A stretch of 64,000 bases of DNA. It comes from Sabellastarte sp. h YS-2021. Taxonomy: Eukaryota; Annelida; Polychaeta; Sabellida; Sabellidae. The position numbers and the translations under genes were made by a program. Where the stretch lies: positions 61,475,603 through 61,539,602 of the forward strand of contig OZ024929.1 of assembly GCA_964017235.1 (NCBI GenBank). Reading direction: 5' to 3'. The notes beneath the pieces were generated by a model. That model had not been told where the DNA came from. It saw nothing but the letters and a program-made list of their open reading frames with translations, and ran no database searches. Below are positions 1 through 11,860 of the stretch, in pieces; position 1 is the stretch's first letter, and every line of letters begins with the position of its first letter.

Positions 1-840
1 CACTTTTTTCTGTTTCTTGGACTTATAAATATTTTATGGGTTCTTTGCTTTCCATACCCCTGTACAGACTGGAGCGGATTAGTTTTTCGGCAACACCTGG
101 CAACAAGTGTTGCCATGGTAACACTTTTTTCCGTTTCTTAGACTTGTAAATATTTTTATGGGTTCTTTGCTTTCCATACCACTGCACAGATTGGAGCTGA
201 TTAGTTTTTCGGCAACACCTGGCAACAAGTGTTGCCATGGCAACACTTTTTTCTGTTTCTTGGACTTATAAATATTTTATGGGTTCTTTGCTTTCCATAC
301 TCCTGCACAGACTGGAGCAGATTAGCTTTTTGGCAAACCTGGCAACAAGTGTTGCCATGGCAACACTTTTTTTGTTTGTTTCTTGGACTTGTAAATATTT
401 CATGGGTTCTTTGCTTTAAATACCCCTGCACAGAATGCAGATGATTAGCTTTTCAGCAACACCTGGCAACAAGTGTTGCCATGGCAACGCTTTTTTCTTT
501 TTTTTTTGACTTACAAATATTTTTATGGGTTCTTTGCTTTCCATACCACTGCACAGATTGGAGCTGATTAGTTTTTCGGCAACATCTGGCAACAAGTGTT
601 GCCATGGCAACACTTTTTTCTGTTTCTTGGGCTTAACAATTTTTCTCAGGTATCTTTGCATTCCAAACCCTTGCATTGATTTCAGCTGATTAGTTTTTCG
701 GTAACACCTGGCAACAACTGTTTCTTTGACTTATATTTCTGTGGATTTTTTGCATTCCAAACCCCTGCATGAATAGGAGCTGGTTAGCTTTTTCAGCAAT
801 ATCAGGCAGCTAGTGTTGCCATGGCAACAGTTTTTCCTGT
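1..840. repeat. Minisatellite, about 120-bp unit (copy 1)
   Basis: About seven head-to-tail units of roughly 120 bp. Each contains the palindromic core TGTTGCCATGGCAACA followed by a T-run, a 'GGGTTCTTTGCTTTCCATA' block and a 'GATTAG' block. The core recurs near 110, 231, 351, 477 and 599. The same array, with fewer units, recurs at 9121-9760, in both cases a fixed distance upstream of a gypsy LTR. It is therefore part of the internal 3' region of that element and not an independent locus. The window opens inside the array, so its left edge is unknown. Confidence 0.9.
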
Positions 841-1528
841 TTATTCGTCGTGGATATAAAAAGTCCTGAATAAACCTGTATGGTAAAGTGACCTAACACT
901 CCACAAGATTAGACAATGCTCATTTGCTGTCCCACAAAATGGTGGACAAATAGATGTCCTTCTTTCCTCAATGAAGAGCCGAGGCAGACAAGACATGACC
1001 CATCTTGTACAATGCATTTCCATGTATTATGACTAGCTGAGCATGATTTACTAGTGGATTATCAGTGCAGAATTGATAGACAATGATCTTGCTTGTGTGC
1101 TCTCCCACAAAATGGCGGACAAATATAAGCCCTTCTTTCCTCCATGAAGAGAGGAAGCAGACAAGACAGGACATCTTGCAAAATGCATTAATTCGTATGG
1201 TCATATGACTAGCAGTTTAAGTTATATTTTTCAACAAGGTGGGGCTTCACCATGACTCAGTCCTGCTGAAAGATGGTCTGGATTTGCAGAAATGCTGCAT
1301 GTCAACTATTTTTGTCTATCTGGCATAAGTTATGTCCGTTCGAATTTCATCTGCTTCAGTCTTTAAACCAAAGCTGGTGACACAGTACAATTCTGTTGAA
1401 TTCTTGTTAATTTCATTCTTGTGTATTAAATTTAAAATGTATTAAACTTTGTATATTGGTCAGTTTCATCCTTGTGTTTTTAACTGTCTCAGCTCGGGAC
1501 GAGCTGAATTTTTGAAGGTAGAGGGTAA
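841..1528 (+). mobile_element. 3' internal region of gypsy element A, up to the polypurine tract
   Basis: Non-coding stretch nearly identical to 9761-10487. It contains two diverged copies of a roughly 170-bp block ('ACAATG...CTCCCACAAAATGG...CCTTCTTTCCTC...GACAAGACA'), starting near 912 and 1080. It ends in 'GAAGGTAGAGGG' (1514-1525), a polypurine tract directly before the LTR. Because this sequence lies outside the left LTR yet matches the inside of the next element, the two elements appear to share that LTR. Confidence 0.75.
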
Positions 1529-2891
1529 TGAAGTGAACGGCAAGTGACCAGTCGTTTGTTTATGTTATTTATCGTCCGTTTCATAAATCTATTGTTTGTA
1601 TTATAAATATTCGTGTGGAGTGAAGAACTATAAACTATTTACCTTTATATGTCTTTTGTAGTTCTTTGATGAATGTTGTTTGGTAAATGGTTACATTGTT
1701 CACGTTGGTTTTGGCGATATTGTATCACAGGAAGTTTCCTCTGTGAAAGTATGTCAGCAAATGAAGTTGTCAGCCAATCATTAGACTTGTACCCTGAGTA
1801 ATTCTGGTCTGTCTGGGGTTTGTCTGGCATTTGTGTATATAAGAGGGAAGCAACCTCTCAGTTGGGGGTTGATTTTGACAGAGCCAGGTGCTGCACCAGA
1901 AGGAAGATGGCAAGGTATTAGTGATTTCAGGGTAAAACCTGATAGTTAAGTGGTGATTTTACTTTGGGGTAAAACCCAAAGTTTAGTTTTAGAATTTGAA
2001 GTTTACTGATGTGATTTAGGTTTGAAGGAGTTGGGGTCAAACCCAAACTTTAGATGCCATAAGTAATTGGAAGTTTCTTTTTTGATTTAGGTTTGGAGGA
2101 GTTGGCGTCAAACCCAAAGTCCTGATATCCTGCTTGAGGATGCTGTATAAATTTTAATGCTAAAAGATAGAACCTATGTTTAATAATACATAGTTTTCTT
2201 GATTTCAGGGTCAAACCTGAAAACTTGGGAGAGTTCAAATGAATTAATATCTAAAGTTTCTTAATTTCAGGGTGAAACCTTGTTGTTGATTTAGAATAAC
2301 CTGCTTGTGTTTCATTAATATTTAATTTACTTTGGGGTTGTTGATTTAGAATAACATGCTTGTGTTTCACTAGTATGTAATTTACTTTAAGGTTTTTAGT
2401 TTGGAATATCATGCTTATGTTTTTGTTATTGAAATGACATAGATTTGTAGTTAGAGATGTCAGAATCAGTCTTTTCCTTCTGCGTAGTCTGAAACCAAGA
2501 GTTTGTTTTAAGATTGAAGCCTAGCCATTTGGCAGTGCATGTTTCGATATCCAAGCCTTGTGTGAAGGACAAAGCTGTAAGGTTGATTAGAGTCTTTTAA
2601 TGTCTTAGATTTACTATTTCTATGTTAGAGTATTATGTTTAGATTTGTAGGGATTTTGATGAGTTGATTTGTATAATTTGTAACTGGACTCTGTCAACTC
2701 AACCCCAGCCTGGGCTGGTGTTCTTGTATTATAAGTGTTGCTTTAGAACTTGTTGTTTTATATGAATAAAGTTCATGTTTTGATACGATAAGTGTTTCGC
2801 TTATACTTGTACTGCAGCAGATCCAAATCCCAAACTTAAGAGCCCACTACCATTTGAGAATCTTTGGGTAACACCACCTCGGCATGCTACA
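1529..2891 (+). mobile_element. Gypsy LTR, shared by elements A and B
   Basis: 1363-bp long terminal repeat, TG...CA, matching 10488-11860 with roughly 2-3% difference by eye. It follows a polypurine tract and is followed after three bases by a primer-binding site. Recognisable parts are a TATA-like box (about 1836-1842, TATATAAG) and a polyadenylation signal AATAAA (2765-2770). The body carries repeated 'TTTCAGGGTAAAACCT / TTTGGGGTAAAACCCAAA' boxes (1925-2280). The low divergence suggests a fairly recent insertion or exchange. Boundaries rest on the polypurine tract, the primer site and the point where the two copies stop matching. Confidence 0.85.
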
Positions 2892-2894
2892 ATT

Positions 2895-2912
2895 TGGTGG
2901 CAGTGGTGGGAT
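2895..2912 (+). other. Primer-binding site, tRNA-Leu type
   Basis: TGGTGGCAGTGGTGGGAT lies three bases after the LTR end. It is complementary, with one G-T wobble, to the 3' end of a eukaryotic tRNA-Leu of the AAG/UAG class (acceptor ...CCCACCGCTGCCA plus CCA). The tRNA assignment is from memory of tRNA-Leu sequences. Confidence 0.7.
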
Positions 2913-2929
2913 CAAGTTACTAGGCAGAA

Positions 2930-3422
2930 GAAGTCTACATATTCTGCAGTTAGGGAGTGTTTTGTTGAGGGTTCATCCTGTTCTGACAGTTCACTTGTAG
3001 ATAGGATTTCTGAGTTAGAGAGGGAGTTAGACAGTTTAAGAGTGACAAAAGTAGACAGTTCTCTTGATGGTAGAGGGGTTTCCACAACAGGTAAAACTGT
3101 TGGGGGAAAATCAGGTTTGACATGCTTCCAGTGTGGCGAGGTGGGTCACTTCAAGGCCAACTGTCCACAAAAGAGATTTGGTAAAACAGATAATTCTGGT
3201 AATTTTCAAGACAAATCAATGGCTTTGAAATGTGATTACTGTGGCAAACAAGGGCATACTTTTGCAAATTGTTGGAAGAGGGCAAAGTGTCAGGATAATG
3301 TTGCTATATGTCTGTTTTGTGGACAGAAGGGTCATTATATGATAAGTTGTGAGCATTACAAGGGTCACATTAGTTCCAACACGAATAGTGAGGAAAGTTT
3401 AAAAGGGAACAGGCTGATGTAG
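2930..3422 (+). pseudogene. gag: Gag nucleocapsid part with three CCHC zinc knuckles
   Basis: Frame open across 3042-3422, with similar-looking coding sequence upstream. Three CCHC knuckles are visible: CFQCGEVGHFKANC, CDYCGKQGHTFANC and CLFCGQKGHYMISC. Three knuckles in a row is more than the one or two usual in gypsy Gag. The knuckles bind the element's RNA during particle assembly. A short heptad-like stretch (around 'RISELERELDSLR') precedes them. The capsid domain was not recognised. Protease follows directly. Confidence 0.85.
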
Positions 3423-3478
3423 AGGGTCATACCTCAGCCCAAAAGGGAACACGGCCCAACTTTGAGGATGGTTTATAT

Positions 3479-3856
3479 TTGCAGGTGAATATTGAAAATG
3501 TGACTCTGTATGGCTTGATTGATACTGGTGCTAATAGATCAATAATCAATCCTAGAAAGTTTTATTCCATCTCTGAAAAACTTAGACCATCTTTACGGAC
3601 AATTGAAAAACAAATAGTTTTGGCAAATAGTGAGAAAATTAGTACTCTAGGTGAAACAACATTGTCTTTAGCTACTAGCATTGGAATATTTCCCCAGAAC
3701 TTGATTGTGGCAGAAATCAATGAACCTCTCATTTTAGGAAATGACTTCCTTTCTCAGAATCGGTGTCTAGTTGATGTGGCAAACTCTTGCCTTCACATCA
3801 ATGGTAAAACATTGCTGTGTACTTTGGAATCTAAGGTAAAGTGCCTTTTTCAGTGA
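3479..3856 (+). pseudogene. Retropepsin-like aspartic protease of gypsy element B
   Basis: Aspartic protease domain with the active-site motif LIDTGANRSII near its start and the closing hydrophobic-Gly segment 'LILGNDFL' near residue 90. In the family it cleaves Gag-Pol. It sits between the zinc knuckles and reverse transcriptase, as expected for Ty3/gypsy. It is treated as part of a fossil element. Confidence 0.85.
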
Positions 3857-3871
3857 CAACTTTCTGAAAAT

Positions 3872-5340
3872 GTGCAAATTCGCCCAAATTCTTTGATGAT
3901 TATTCCAGGTTATGTGACAAAGGAAAAAGAGGTGCCTTGGCCTGAATATTTGATGGTAGAATCATCAGAGAGGGTCTTACAAAAAGGATTAGTGTTGGCA
4001 AAGGCATTAATTAAACCAGACAATGTTGTACCGGTTAGAGTCATGAATCCTACAGATGTTCCATCGTTTTTGTACAAGGAGACTGTGTTGGGCCGTTGTT
4101 GCTCAGTTAGGGAAATATCTGAGAGATCTGGAGACCTTCCTAAGTCAAATGTAGCAAAATCAGTTAGTGAGGTAAACTTTCCCAATCCCAATTTCCCAAT
4201 GTTAGAGGATTCATTGAGTGAAGTTGATGAATCACAGAGGGAAGTTGTCAAGTCATTTTTGTTATCATATGCTGATCTTTTTACCAAATCCAAACTAGAC
4301 AGGGGTAAAACCCATTTGGTCCAACATAAGATTGACACAGGTGATCATCTTCCAATAAAACAGAGGCCTAGGCGTTTACCACTAAGGCAGAGGGAAGTAG
4401 AGAGAGAAGAGGTAGGAAAAATGTTGCAAGCTGGAGTCATTGAGCCTTCGTCTAGTCCATGGGCCTCTCCAGTAGTATTGCTTACAAAGAAGGATGGGTC
4501 GATGAGGTACTGTACTGATTACAGACAGCTTAATGGTATCACTTCTAAGGATTCTTATCCACTACCTCATCCTCAGGATTGTTTGGAGTCCCTGCGTGAA
4601 GCTAAGTGGTTTTCCACTTTAGATATCCAAAGCGGGTACTGGCAAATTGAAATGGACCCTAAGGATCGCGAGAAGACTGCCTTTTGCAGTATGAGTGGTT
4701 TGAGTTTCAGGTGATGCCATTTGGCTTGTGTAATGTGCCCAGTACGTTTGAACGCCTAATGGATAAAGTTTTTCATGCGTTAAACCATGTGTGTTTGATA
4801 TATCTAGATGATATTATTGTCAAGAGTGCCACTTTTGAGTCACATGTCAAGAATCTCAGCCTTGTCTTTGATAGATTGAGAGCAGCTGGTCTTAAACTGG
4901 CTCCAAAGAAATATAATTTATTCAAGACCGAAGTGACATTTTTAGGGCATGTTGTGTCAAGTAAGGGGATTTCAACAGATCCCAGAAAGATTCAAGCAGT
5001 GACAGACTGGCCAGTTCCGGTTAATGTCAAAGAGCTAAGAAGTTTTGTAGGATTGTGTTCCTATTATAGGAAATTCATAAGGGATTTTGCAACAATAGCT
5101 GAGCCTTTGCATAGATTGACAGAAAAAAACTCAAAATTTGAGTGGACAGCTGAGTGTGACAGTGCTTTTTCAAGGCTTAAGGAATTGTTGGTTCCACTGT
5201 TCTAGCATATCCTGACCCTAATGGTTCCTTTTTCTTAGATACTGATGCCAGTGGCATCGGAATTGGTGCAGTACTATCCCAGGAGCACAATGGTGTTGAA
5301 AAGGTGATAGGTTAGTTTAGTCATAGAAGCTTTAAAGCAT
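3872..5340 (+). pseudogene. pol: Gypsy reverse transcriptase and start of RNase H
   Basis: Classic Ty3/gypsy reverse transcriptase. The motifs in order are LLTKKDGSMRYCTDYRQLN, FSTLDIQSGYWQI, MPFGLCNVPSTFERLMD, the catalytic box CLIYLDDIIV, and FLGHVVSSKGISTDPRKI. The tether segment 'LRSFVGLCSYYRKFI' follows, and then the RNase H opening 'DTDASGIGIGAVLS'. Recognisable sequence ends near 5340, well before the expected end of RNase H. Family and order are clear; the copy is broken. Confidence 0.93.
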
Positions 5341-5819
5341 TTCCATCCATACTTGTATGGTGTTCCTCCATATTCTCCATATTTTGAAAGACTTTAAATT
5401 TGTTACCTTGTTTTCTTTTTGAGAGATTTTTTTAAACTGTTATTTTTATTTCTGTTAAAACTGTTGATTTGATTTGATAAAGTTTCTCTTAATTTTTCTT
5501 TTATGAATCTGGATTTGAAATATTCATGATTAAAGTTACAATATTGCATTCCATAAAATGTCAAGATCTTTATATTTGCTCAGATTTGTACAATAAATGA
5601 TGAAATCTGATATTGTACAGTGTGTATAATTAATAGATTTGTTTTTCTGTTTGATATTATTTTCATTTAGTTTAATTATTTTACTTGGATTGATATGATT
5701 TATTTGATGTGAATAAATTCTCTTGTAGAATAGATTTCTGTGTGTGTCATCACTGTCATTCTTGTGTTTTATATATAAAGAATATTACAGTTTTATTGTG
5801 TCACCAGCATTTATGCTGA
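5341..5819. other. AT-rich stretch, no gene seen
   Basis: T-rich, low-complexity sequence between the last recognisable RNase H codons and the repeat array. No coding frame, splice pattern or repeat family could be recognised. Confidence 0.6.
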
Positions 5820-8800
5820 GTGGCATATAGGGATCGCTTCTTCATCCAATTTTGTGGCATCGTCGTCTGTCGTCGTCGGCATCTGTCGTCGTCACAATTT
5901 GTATTCCGGTCAGTATCTCAAAAATGGCTTGTCAGATTTAATTCAAATTTGTCGTGTGGATGTAACTGGTCCTGGGGGTGTGCTGTATAGTTTTGTGACC
6001 TTAAACTCCCACTAGTAAAATACTTAAACTCAATTTAAGTTTTTTCGTTTCCGGAGAATATCTCAAAAATGGCTAGATGGATTCAATTCAAATTTGGCAT
6101 ATGGTTGTAACTAGTTTTGAAGGTGTGTCCTATTTTAAGGTGACCTTAAACACCCTTACATAAACAATTTATGTCCAGTTTATGTTTTTTCTTTCTCCAT
6201 GGAGTATACTGAAAGTAACTTCAGAAATTTCATTCAACTTTTGCAATTATATATAACGGGCTATAGGTAAGTGCCACACAATAAGGTGACCTTAAACTCC
6301 CATTAATAAGAGAATTATTTCACTTTAAGTTTGCTAACTTTTGAACAATATTTCAAATATTGTGCAATTCTAGGCATTTCAGTTGTGGATGTAACAAACC
6401 TTGAACAGAACTTTCAAGAAAAGATTAACTTAAACTCGCTAACATACAGCAGTGCAAACAAACTTTGAGTTTAAGGTTGGGCAATACTTTTGGTGTTTGG
6501 AAGATATTTTATATGCTAATTAGGACTTTTTGCATCGATATTCATCATGTTCATATATATCCACCAAAAATGATCCCTTTTGTAAGGTTATAGTAAGTTG
6601 CTGATATTTTATAAACTAATGAGTTTAAAGTTGCATTAATTTGTGTCACTAACAGCTTTGGTGGAAGACATACATGGTCAGAGTAGTCTTCACACTTACT
6701 TTCCAGAGAGTATCTCAAAAATGTCTTGAAGAATTAAATTCCAAATTGGCATATTGATGAAACTTTTCCTCAAGGTGTGCCCTATTTAAGGTGACCTTAA
6801 ACTCACAGTAGTAAGATACTTATATTGATTTGAAGGTTTTTTGTTTCCACACGGTATCTCAAAAATTTGTTGATGGATTCAATTCAAATTTGGCATGTGC
6901 TTGTTTTCAAGGTGTGCCCTACTTTAAGGTGACCTTAAACTCTCATGTATTAAAAGGTTATATTGAGTTTACATTATTTTTCAATAGAGTATACTGGAAA
7001 TAACTTGAGAAATTTCATTAAAATTTTGCATGTATATGTAACTGGCCACAGGTAAGTGCATTTTAATAAGGTGACCTTAAACTCCCAGTAATAACAGAAT
7101 TATATTCACTTTAAGTGTGGCAATTTTTCAACAGTATTTCAAACACTGCAATTCTAAGCATCTTTCAAGTTGTGGATGTAACAAACCATGAAGAAAAGCT
7201 ACAGGAAAAGATTCCCTTAAACTCCCTCACATCTGCAAACTAATTTTGAGTTTAAGGTTGGGACAATTTTTGGTGTTTGAAAGATATTTGATGTGCTAAT
7301 TACAACTTTAATCTTTGATATTCATCACGTACATCTGTCTACACAAGAAAAAATCTCTTTTGTAAGGTTATAGTAAATTCCTGATATTTGATAAACTTAT
7401 GAGTTTAAGGTTGCATTACCTTGGTGTCACTAGCAGCTATGTTGGAGGACAAATATGGTCAGCGTCATTGCCACACTTTATTTTCAGAGTGTATCTCACA
7501 AATGGCATGATGGATTAACTTCTGATTTGACATGTGCATGTAATTGGTCCTCAAGATGTGCCCTATTTTAAGGTGATCTTAAACTCCCAGTAGTAACATA
7601 TTTATATCAAGATTAAGGTTTTCCGTTTCCAGACAGTATCTCAAAAATGGGTTGATGAATTCAATTCAAATTTGGCATGTGGTTGTAACTGGTTTTCAAG
7701 GTGTGCCCTATTTTAAGGTGACCTTAAACTCCCACTAGTAACATACTTATATTGATTTTAAGTTTTTCAGTTTCCAGACAGTATCTCGAAAATTTGTTGA
7801 TAGATTCAATTCAGATTTGGCATGTGATTGTAACTGGTATTGATGGTGTGTCCTATTTTAAGGTGGCCTTAAACTCCCATGTATAAAAGAATTATGTTTA
7901 GTTTAAGTTTTTTCACTTTTCCATAGCATATACTGAAGGTAACTCAAGAAATTTCATTCAAGTTTTGCATGTATATGTAAGGTTACAATAAATTGCTGAT
8001 ATTTTAGAAACTTATGAGTTTAAGGTTGTAATAGTTTGGGGTCACTCAGCTGTAATGGATCACCTATAGGACCAGCATCGTCATCACACTTTGTGGAAAA
8101 TATGTCAAAAATTGCAAGTAGGATGAAATTCAAATTTGGCATGTGGGTGTTGCTGGTCATTGACATGTACCCCATTTTAAGATGACCTTAAACTCCCATT
8201 TATAACACATTTATATTGAATTTTACTTTTGCGATTTGTGGGCAATAGCTTAAAGATGGCTTCACAGATTCAAATCATATTTGGTACGCGGATGTAACTG
8301 ATCAAGGTGTGGCCCACTTTAAGGTGACCTTAAACTCCTAGTGATAATATAACTATATTGAATTTAAGTTTTTCAATTTCTGGAGAGTATTTCAATTCTG
8401 CATGACAGATTTAATTTAAATTTGGTATGTTGATGTATCTAGTCCTGAAGGTGTGCCCTATTTTAAGGTGACCTTAAACTCCCATGTGTAAAAGAATGTT
8501 ACTGAGCTCAACTTTTTCTATGATTCCACAAAGTATACCAAAATGGCATGACATATTTGATCTATATTTTACAGGTACATGTAACTGATGTTGCAGAAAT
8601 GCTTGAGACTACATTGAGGTGACCTTTAACTGGCATAATTATAATTACTTTTCTTTTAAAATTTTGGATAATATCTTAAATTATGTGCAATAGATTTTAA
8701 GCACATTTAAATTTTGGCTATAAGTAGCCTTGAACAGAGTCTACATGGTTAAACATGAACTTAAACTCTTAACATTTACATTGACTTACATTCAGTTTAA

Positions 8801-8990
8801 GGTTAGGACAAATTTCTGTGATGTTTTGGCAATATTAAAGTGATAGGTTTTTCATTTAAATTAAACATGTACATGTGTCTAGACCAAAACAGGATCTTTA
8901 TTGTAATGTTACCATAAAAACCTGAAAGTTAAAAAAGTAAGTTTAAGGTTACAACTTATTTTAATTATTATATCCATCCTGCTGGACATG
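5820..8990 (+). repeat. Decayed higher-order tandem repeat, 140-150-bp units
   Basis: At least a dozen diverged units of about 140-150 bp. A typical unit reads 'TATCTCAAAAATGGC', 'ATTCAAATTTGGCATGTG', 'TAACTGGT', 'GTGTGCCCTATTTTAAGGTG', 'ACCTTAAACTCCCA'. The last motif recurs near 6000, 6130, 6280, 6790, 6930, 7075, 7570, 7715, 7865, 8170, 8325, 8470 and 8620. Unlike units alternate in a set order, giving a higher-order period of roughly 780 bp (compare 5926, 6716 and 7491). The array is introduced by a GTCGTC-rich stretch (5855-5895). No coding frame spans units. Confidence 0.8.
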
Positions 8991-9120
8991 GATATTATTT
9001 TTATTTTTCATCTGAATCACCCTTCATTGCTGCTCATTCATAGGTACAGTATTTTATGTGTCTCAGCTAAATTTGGTGTGGAAGTTTAATGGCATGAGAG
9101 TTTGTGCGTGGTTGCTTTCT

Positions 9121-9760
9121 TGGCAATATCTGGCAACAAGTGCCGTGGCAACACTTTTTCATGTTTCTTGGGCTTTAATATATTTTGGGGAGTTCTTAAC
9201 ATTCCAAACCCCTGCATGGATTGGAGCTGATTAGTTTTTTAACGATAACTGGCAAAAAAGGTTTGCCATGGCAACACTTTTTTCTGTTTCTTGGACTTAT
9301 AAATATTTTATGGGTTCTTTGCTTTCCATACCCCTGCACAGACTGGAGCAGATTAGCTTTTCGGCAACACCTGGCATGGCAACACTTTTTTCTTTTTATT
9401 TTGACTGACAAATATTGTTATGGGTTCTTTGTTTTCCATACCCCACACAGATTGGAGCTGATTAGTTTTTCGGCAACATCTGGCAACAAGTGTTGCCATG
9501 GCAACACATTTTTCTGTTTCTTGGGCTTAAAAATTTTTCTCGGGTATCTTTGCATTCCAAACCCTTGCATTGATTTCAGCTGATTAGTTTTTCGGTAACA
9601 CCTGGCAACAAGTGTTGCCATGGCAACACTTTTTTCTGTTTCTTTGACTTATATTTCTGTGGATTTTTTGCATTCCAAACCCCTGCATGAATAGGAGCTG
9701 GTTAGCTTTTTCAGCAATATCAGGCAGCTAGTGTTGCCATGGCAACAGTTTTTTCTGTTT
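9121..9760. repeat. Minisatellite, about 120-bp unit (copy 2)
   Basis: Same TGTTGCCATGGCAACA-centred units as at 1-840, about five of them, at the same distance upstream of the LTR. Unit number differs between the two copies, as expected for a minisatellite changing by slippage or unequal exchange. Confidence 0.9.
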
Positions 9761-10487
9761 ATTCGTCGTGGATATAAAAAGTCCTGAATAAACCTGTATG
9801 GTAAAGTGACCTAACACTCCACAAGATTAGACAATGCTCGTTTGCTGTCCCACAAAATGGTGGACAAATAGATGTCCTTCTTTCCTCAATGAAGAGCCGA
9901 GGCAGACAAGACATGACCCATCTTGTACAATGCATTTACATGTATTATGACTAGCAGAGCGTGCTTTACTAGTGGATTATCAGTACAGAATTGATAGACA
10001 ATGATCTTGCTTGCTTGCTCTCCCACAAAATGGAGGACAAATATAAGCCCTTCTTTCCTCCATGAAGAGAGGATGTCAACAAATATAAGTCCTTCTTTCC
10101 TCAATGAAGAGAGGAAGCAGACAAGACAGGACATCTTGCACAATGCATTAATTTGTATGGTCATATAACTAGCAGTTTAAGTTATATTTTTCAACAGGGT
10201 GGGGCTTCACCATGACTCAGTCCTTCTGAAAGATGGTCTGGATTTGCAGAAATGCTGCACGTCAACTATTTTTGTCTATCTGGCATAAGTTATGTTCTTT
10301 CGAATTTCATCCACTTCAGTCTTTAACCAAAGCTGGTGACACAGTACAATTCTGTTGAATTCTTGTTAATTTCATTCTTGTGTATTAAATTTAAAATGTA
10401 TTAAACTTTGTATTTTGGTCAGTTTCATCCTTGTGTTTTTAACTGTCTCAGCTCGGGACGAGCTAAATTTTTGAAGGTAGAGGGTAA
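9761..10487 (+). mobile_element. 3' internal region of gypsy element B with polypurine tract
   Basis: Near-identical counterpart of 841-1528. It ends in the polypurine tract 'GAAGGTAGAGGG' immediately before the right LTR. It carries one additional partial copy of the 'CCTTCTTTCCTC...GAAGAGAGGA' block compared with the left copy. No env-like frame was recognised. Confidence 0.75.
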
Positions 10488-11860
10488 TGAAGCGAACGGT
10501 AAGTGACCAGTCGTTTGTTTATGTTGTTTATCATTCGTATCATAAATCTATTGTTTGTATTATAAATATTCGTGTGGAGTGAAGAACTATAAACTATTTA
10601 CCTTTATATGTCTTTTGTAGTTCTTTGATGAATGTTGTTTGGTAAATGGTTACATTGTTCACGTTGGTTTTGGTGATATTGTATCACAGGAAGTTTCCTC
10701 TGTGAAAGTATGTCAGCAGCTGAAGTTGTCAGCCAATCATTAGACTTGTACCCTGAGTAATTCTGGTCTGTCTGGGGTTTGTCTGGGATTTGTGTATATA
10801 AGAGGGAAGCAACCTCTCAGTTGGGGGTTGATTTTGACAGAGCCAGGTGCTGCACCAGAAGGAAGATGGCAAGGTATTAGTGATTTCAGGGTAAAACCTG
10901 ATAGTTAAGTGGTGATTTTACTTTGGGGTAAAACCCAAAGTTTAGTTTTAGAATTTGAAGTTTACTGATGTGATTTAGGTTTGAAGGAGTTGGGGTCAAA
11001 CCCAAACTTTAGATGCCATAAGTAATTGGGAGTTTCTTTTTTTATTTAGGTTTGGAGGAGTTGGGGTCAAATCCAAAGTCCTGATGTCCTGCTTGAGGAT
11101 GCTGTATAAATTTTAATGCTGAAAGATAGAACCTACGTTTAATAATACATAGTTTTCTTGATTTCAGGGTCAAACCTGAAAACTTGGGAGAGTTCAAATG
11201 AATTAATATCTAAAATTTCTTAATTTCAGGGTGAAACCTAAGGTTGTTGATTTAGAATAAACTGCTTGTGTTTCATTAATATTTAATTTACTTTGGGGTT
11301 GTTGATTTAGAATAACATGCTTGTGTTTTACTAGTATGTAATTTACTTTGAGGTTTTTGGTTTGGAATATCATGCTTATGTTTTTGTTATTGAAATGACA
11401 TAGATTTGTAATTAGAGATGTCAGAATCAGTCTTTTCCTTCTGCATAGTCTGAAACCAAGGGTTTGTTTTAAGATTGAAGCCTAGCCATTTGGCAGTGCA
11501 TGTTTCGATATACAAGCCTTGTGTGAAGGACAAAGCTGTAAGGTTGATTAGAGGCTTTTGATGTCTTAGATTTACTATTTCTATGTTAGAGTATTATGTT
11601 TAGATTTGTAGGGATTTTGATGAGTTGATTTGTACATTTGTATAATTTGTAACTGGACTGTGTCAACTCAACCCCAGCCTAGGCTGGAGTTCTTGTATTG
11701 TAAGTATTGCTTTAGAACTTGTTGTTTTATATGAATAAAGTTCATGTTTTGATACGATAAGTGTTTCGCTTATACTTGTACTGCAGCAGATTCAAATCCC
11801 AAACTTAAGAGCCCACTACCATTTGAGAATCTTTGGGTAACACCACCTCAGTACACTACA
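10488..11860 (+). mobile_element. Right LTR of gypsy element B
   Basis: 1373-bp counterpart of the LTR at 1529-2891. It starts TGAAG after the polypurine tract and ends ...CACTACA, where similarity stops. It has the same TATA-like box, the same 'GGGTAAAACC' boxes and the same AATAAA. The flank after it (CTAAC...) is unrelated to the primer-binding region that follows the left copy, which fixes the end. Confidence 0.85.

Larger units (their letters stand above)
2892..10487 (+). mobile_element. Internal region of Ty3/gypsy fossil element B
   Basis: Internal region between the two LTRs: primer site, gag zinc-knuckle part, protease, reverse transcriptase and the beginning of RNase H (to about 5340), in the ordinary Ty3/gypsy order. 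No gag capsid domain and no integrase could be recognised. The rest is AT-rich sequence, a 3-kb tandem repeat block (5820-8990), the 120-bp minisatellite and the polypurine tract. The element is broken, with several breaks, and carries sequence that is not its own. Confidence 0.85.

Noticed and set aside
841-1204. env-like gene upstream of the gypsy LTR
   Set aside because: Frames are short, on the opposite strand and repeat-derived; no signal peptide, fusion or anchor segment.
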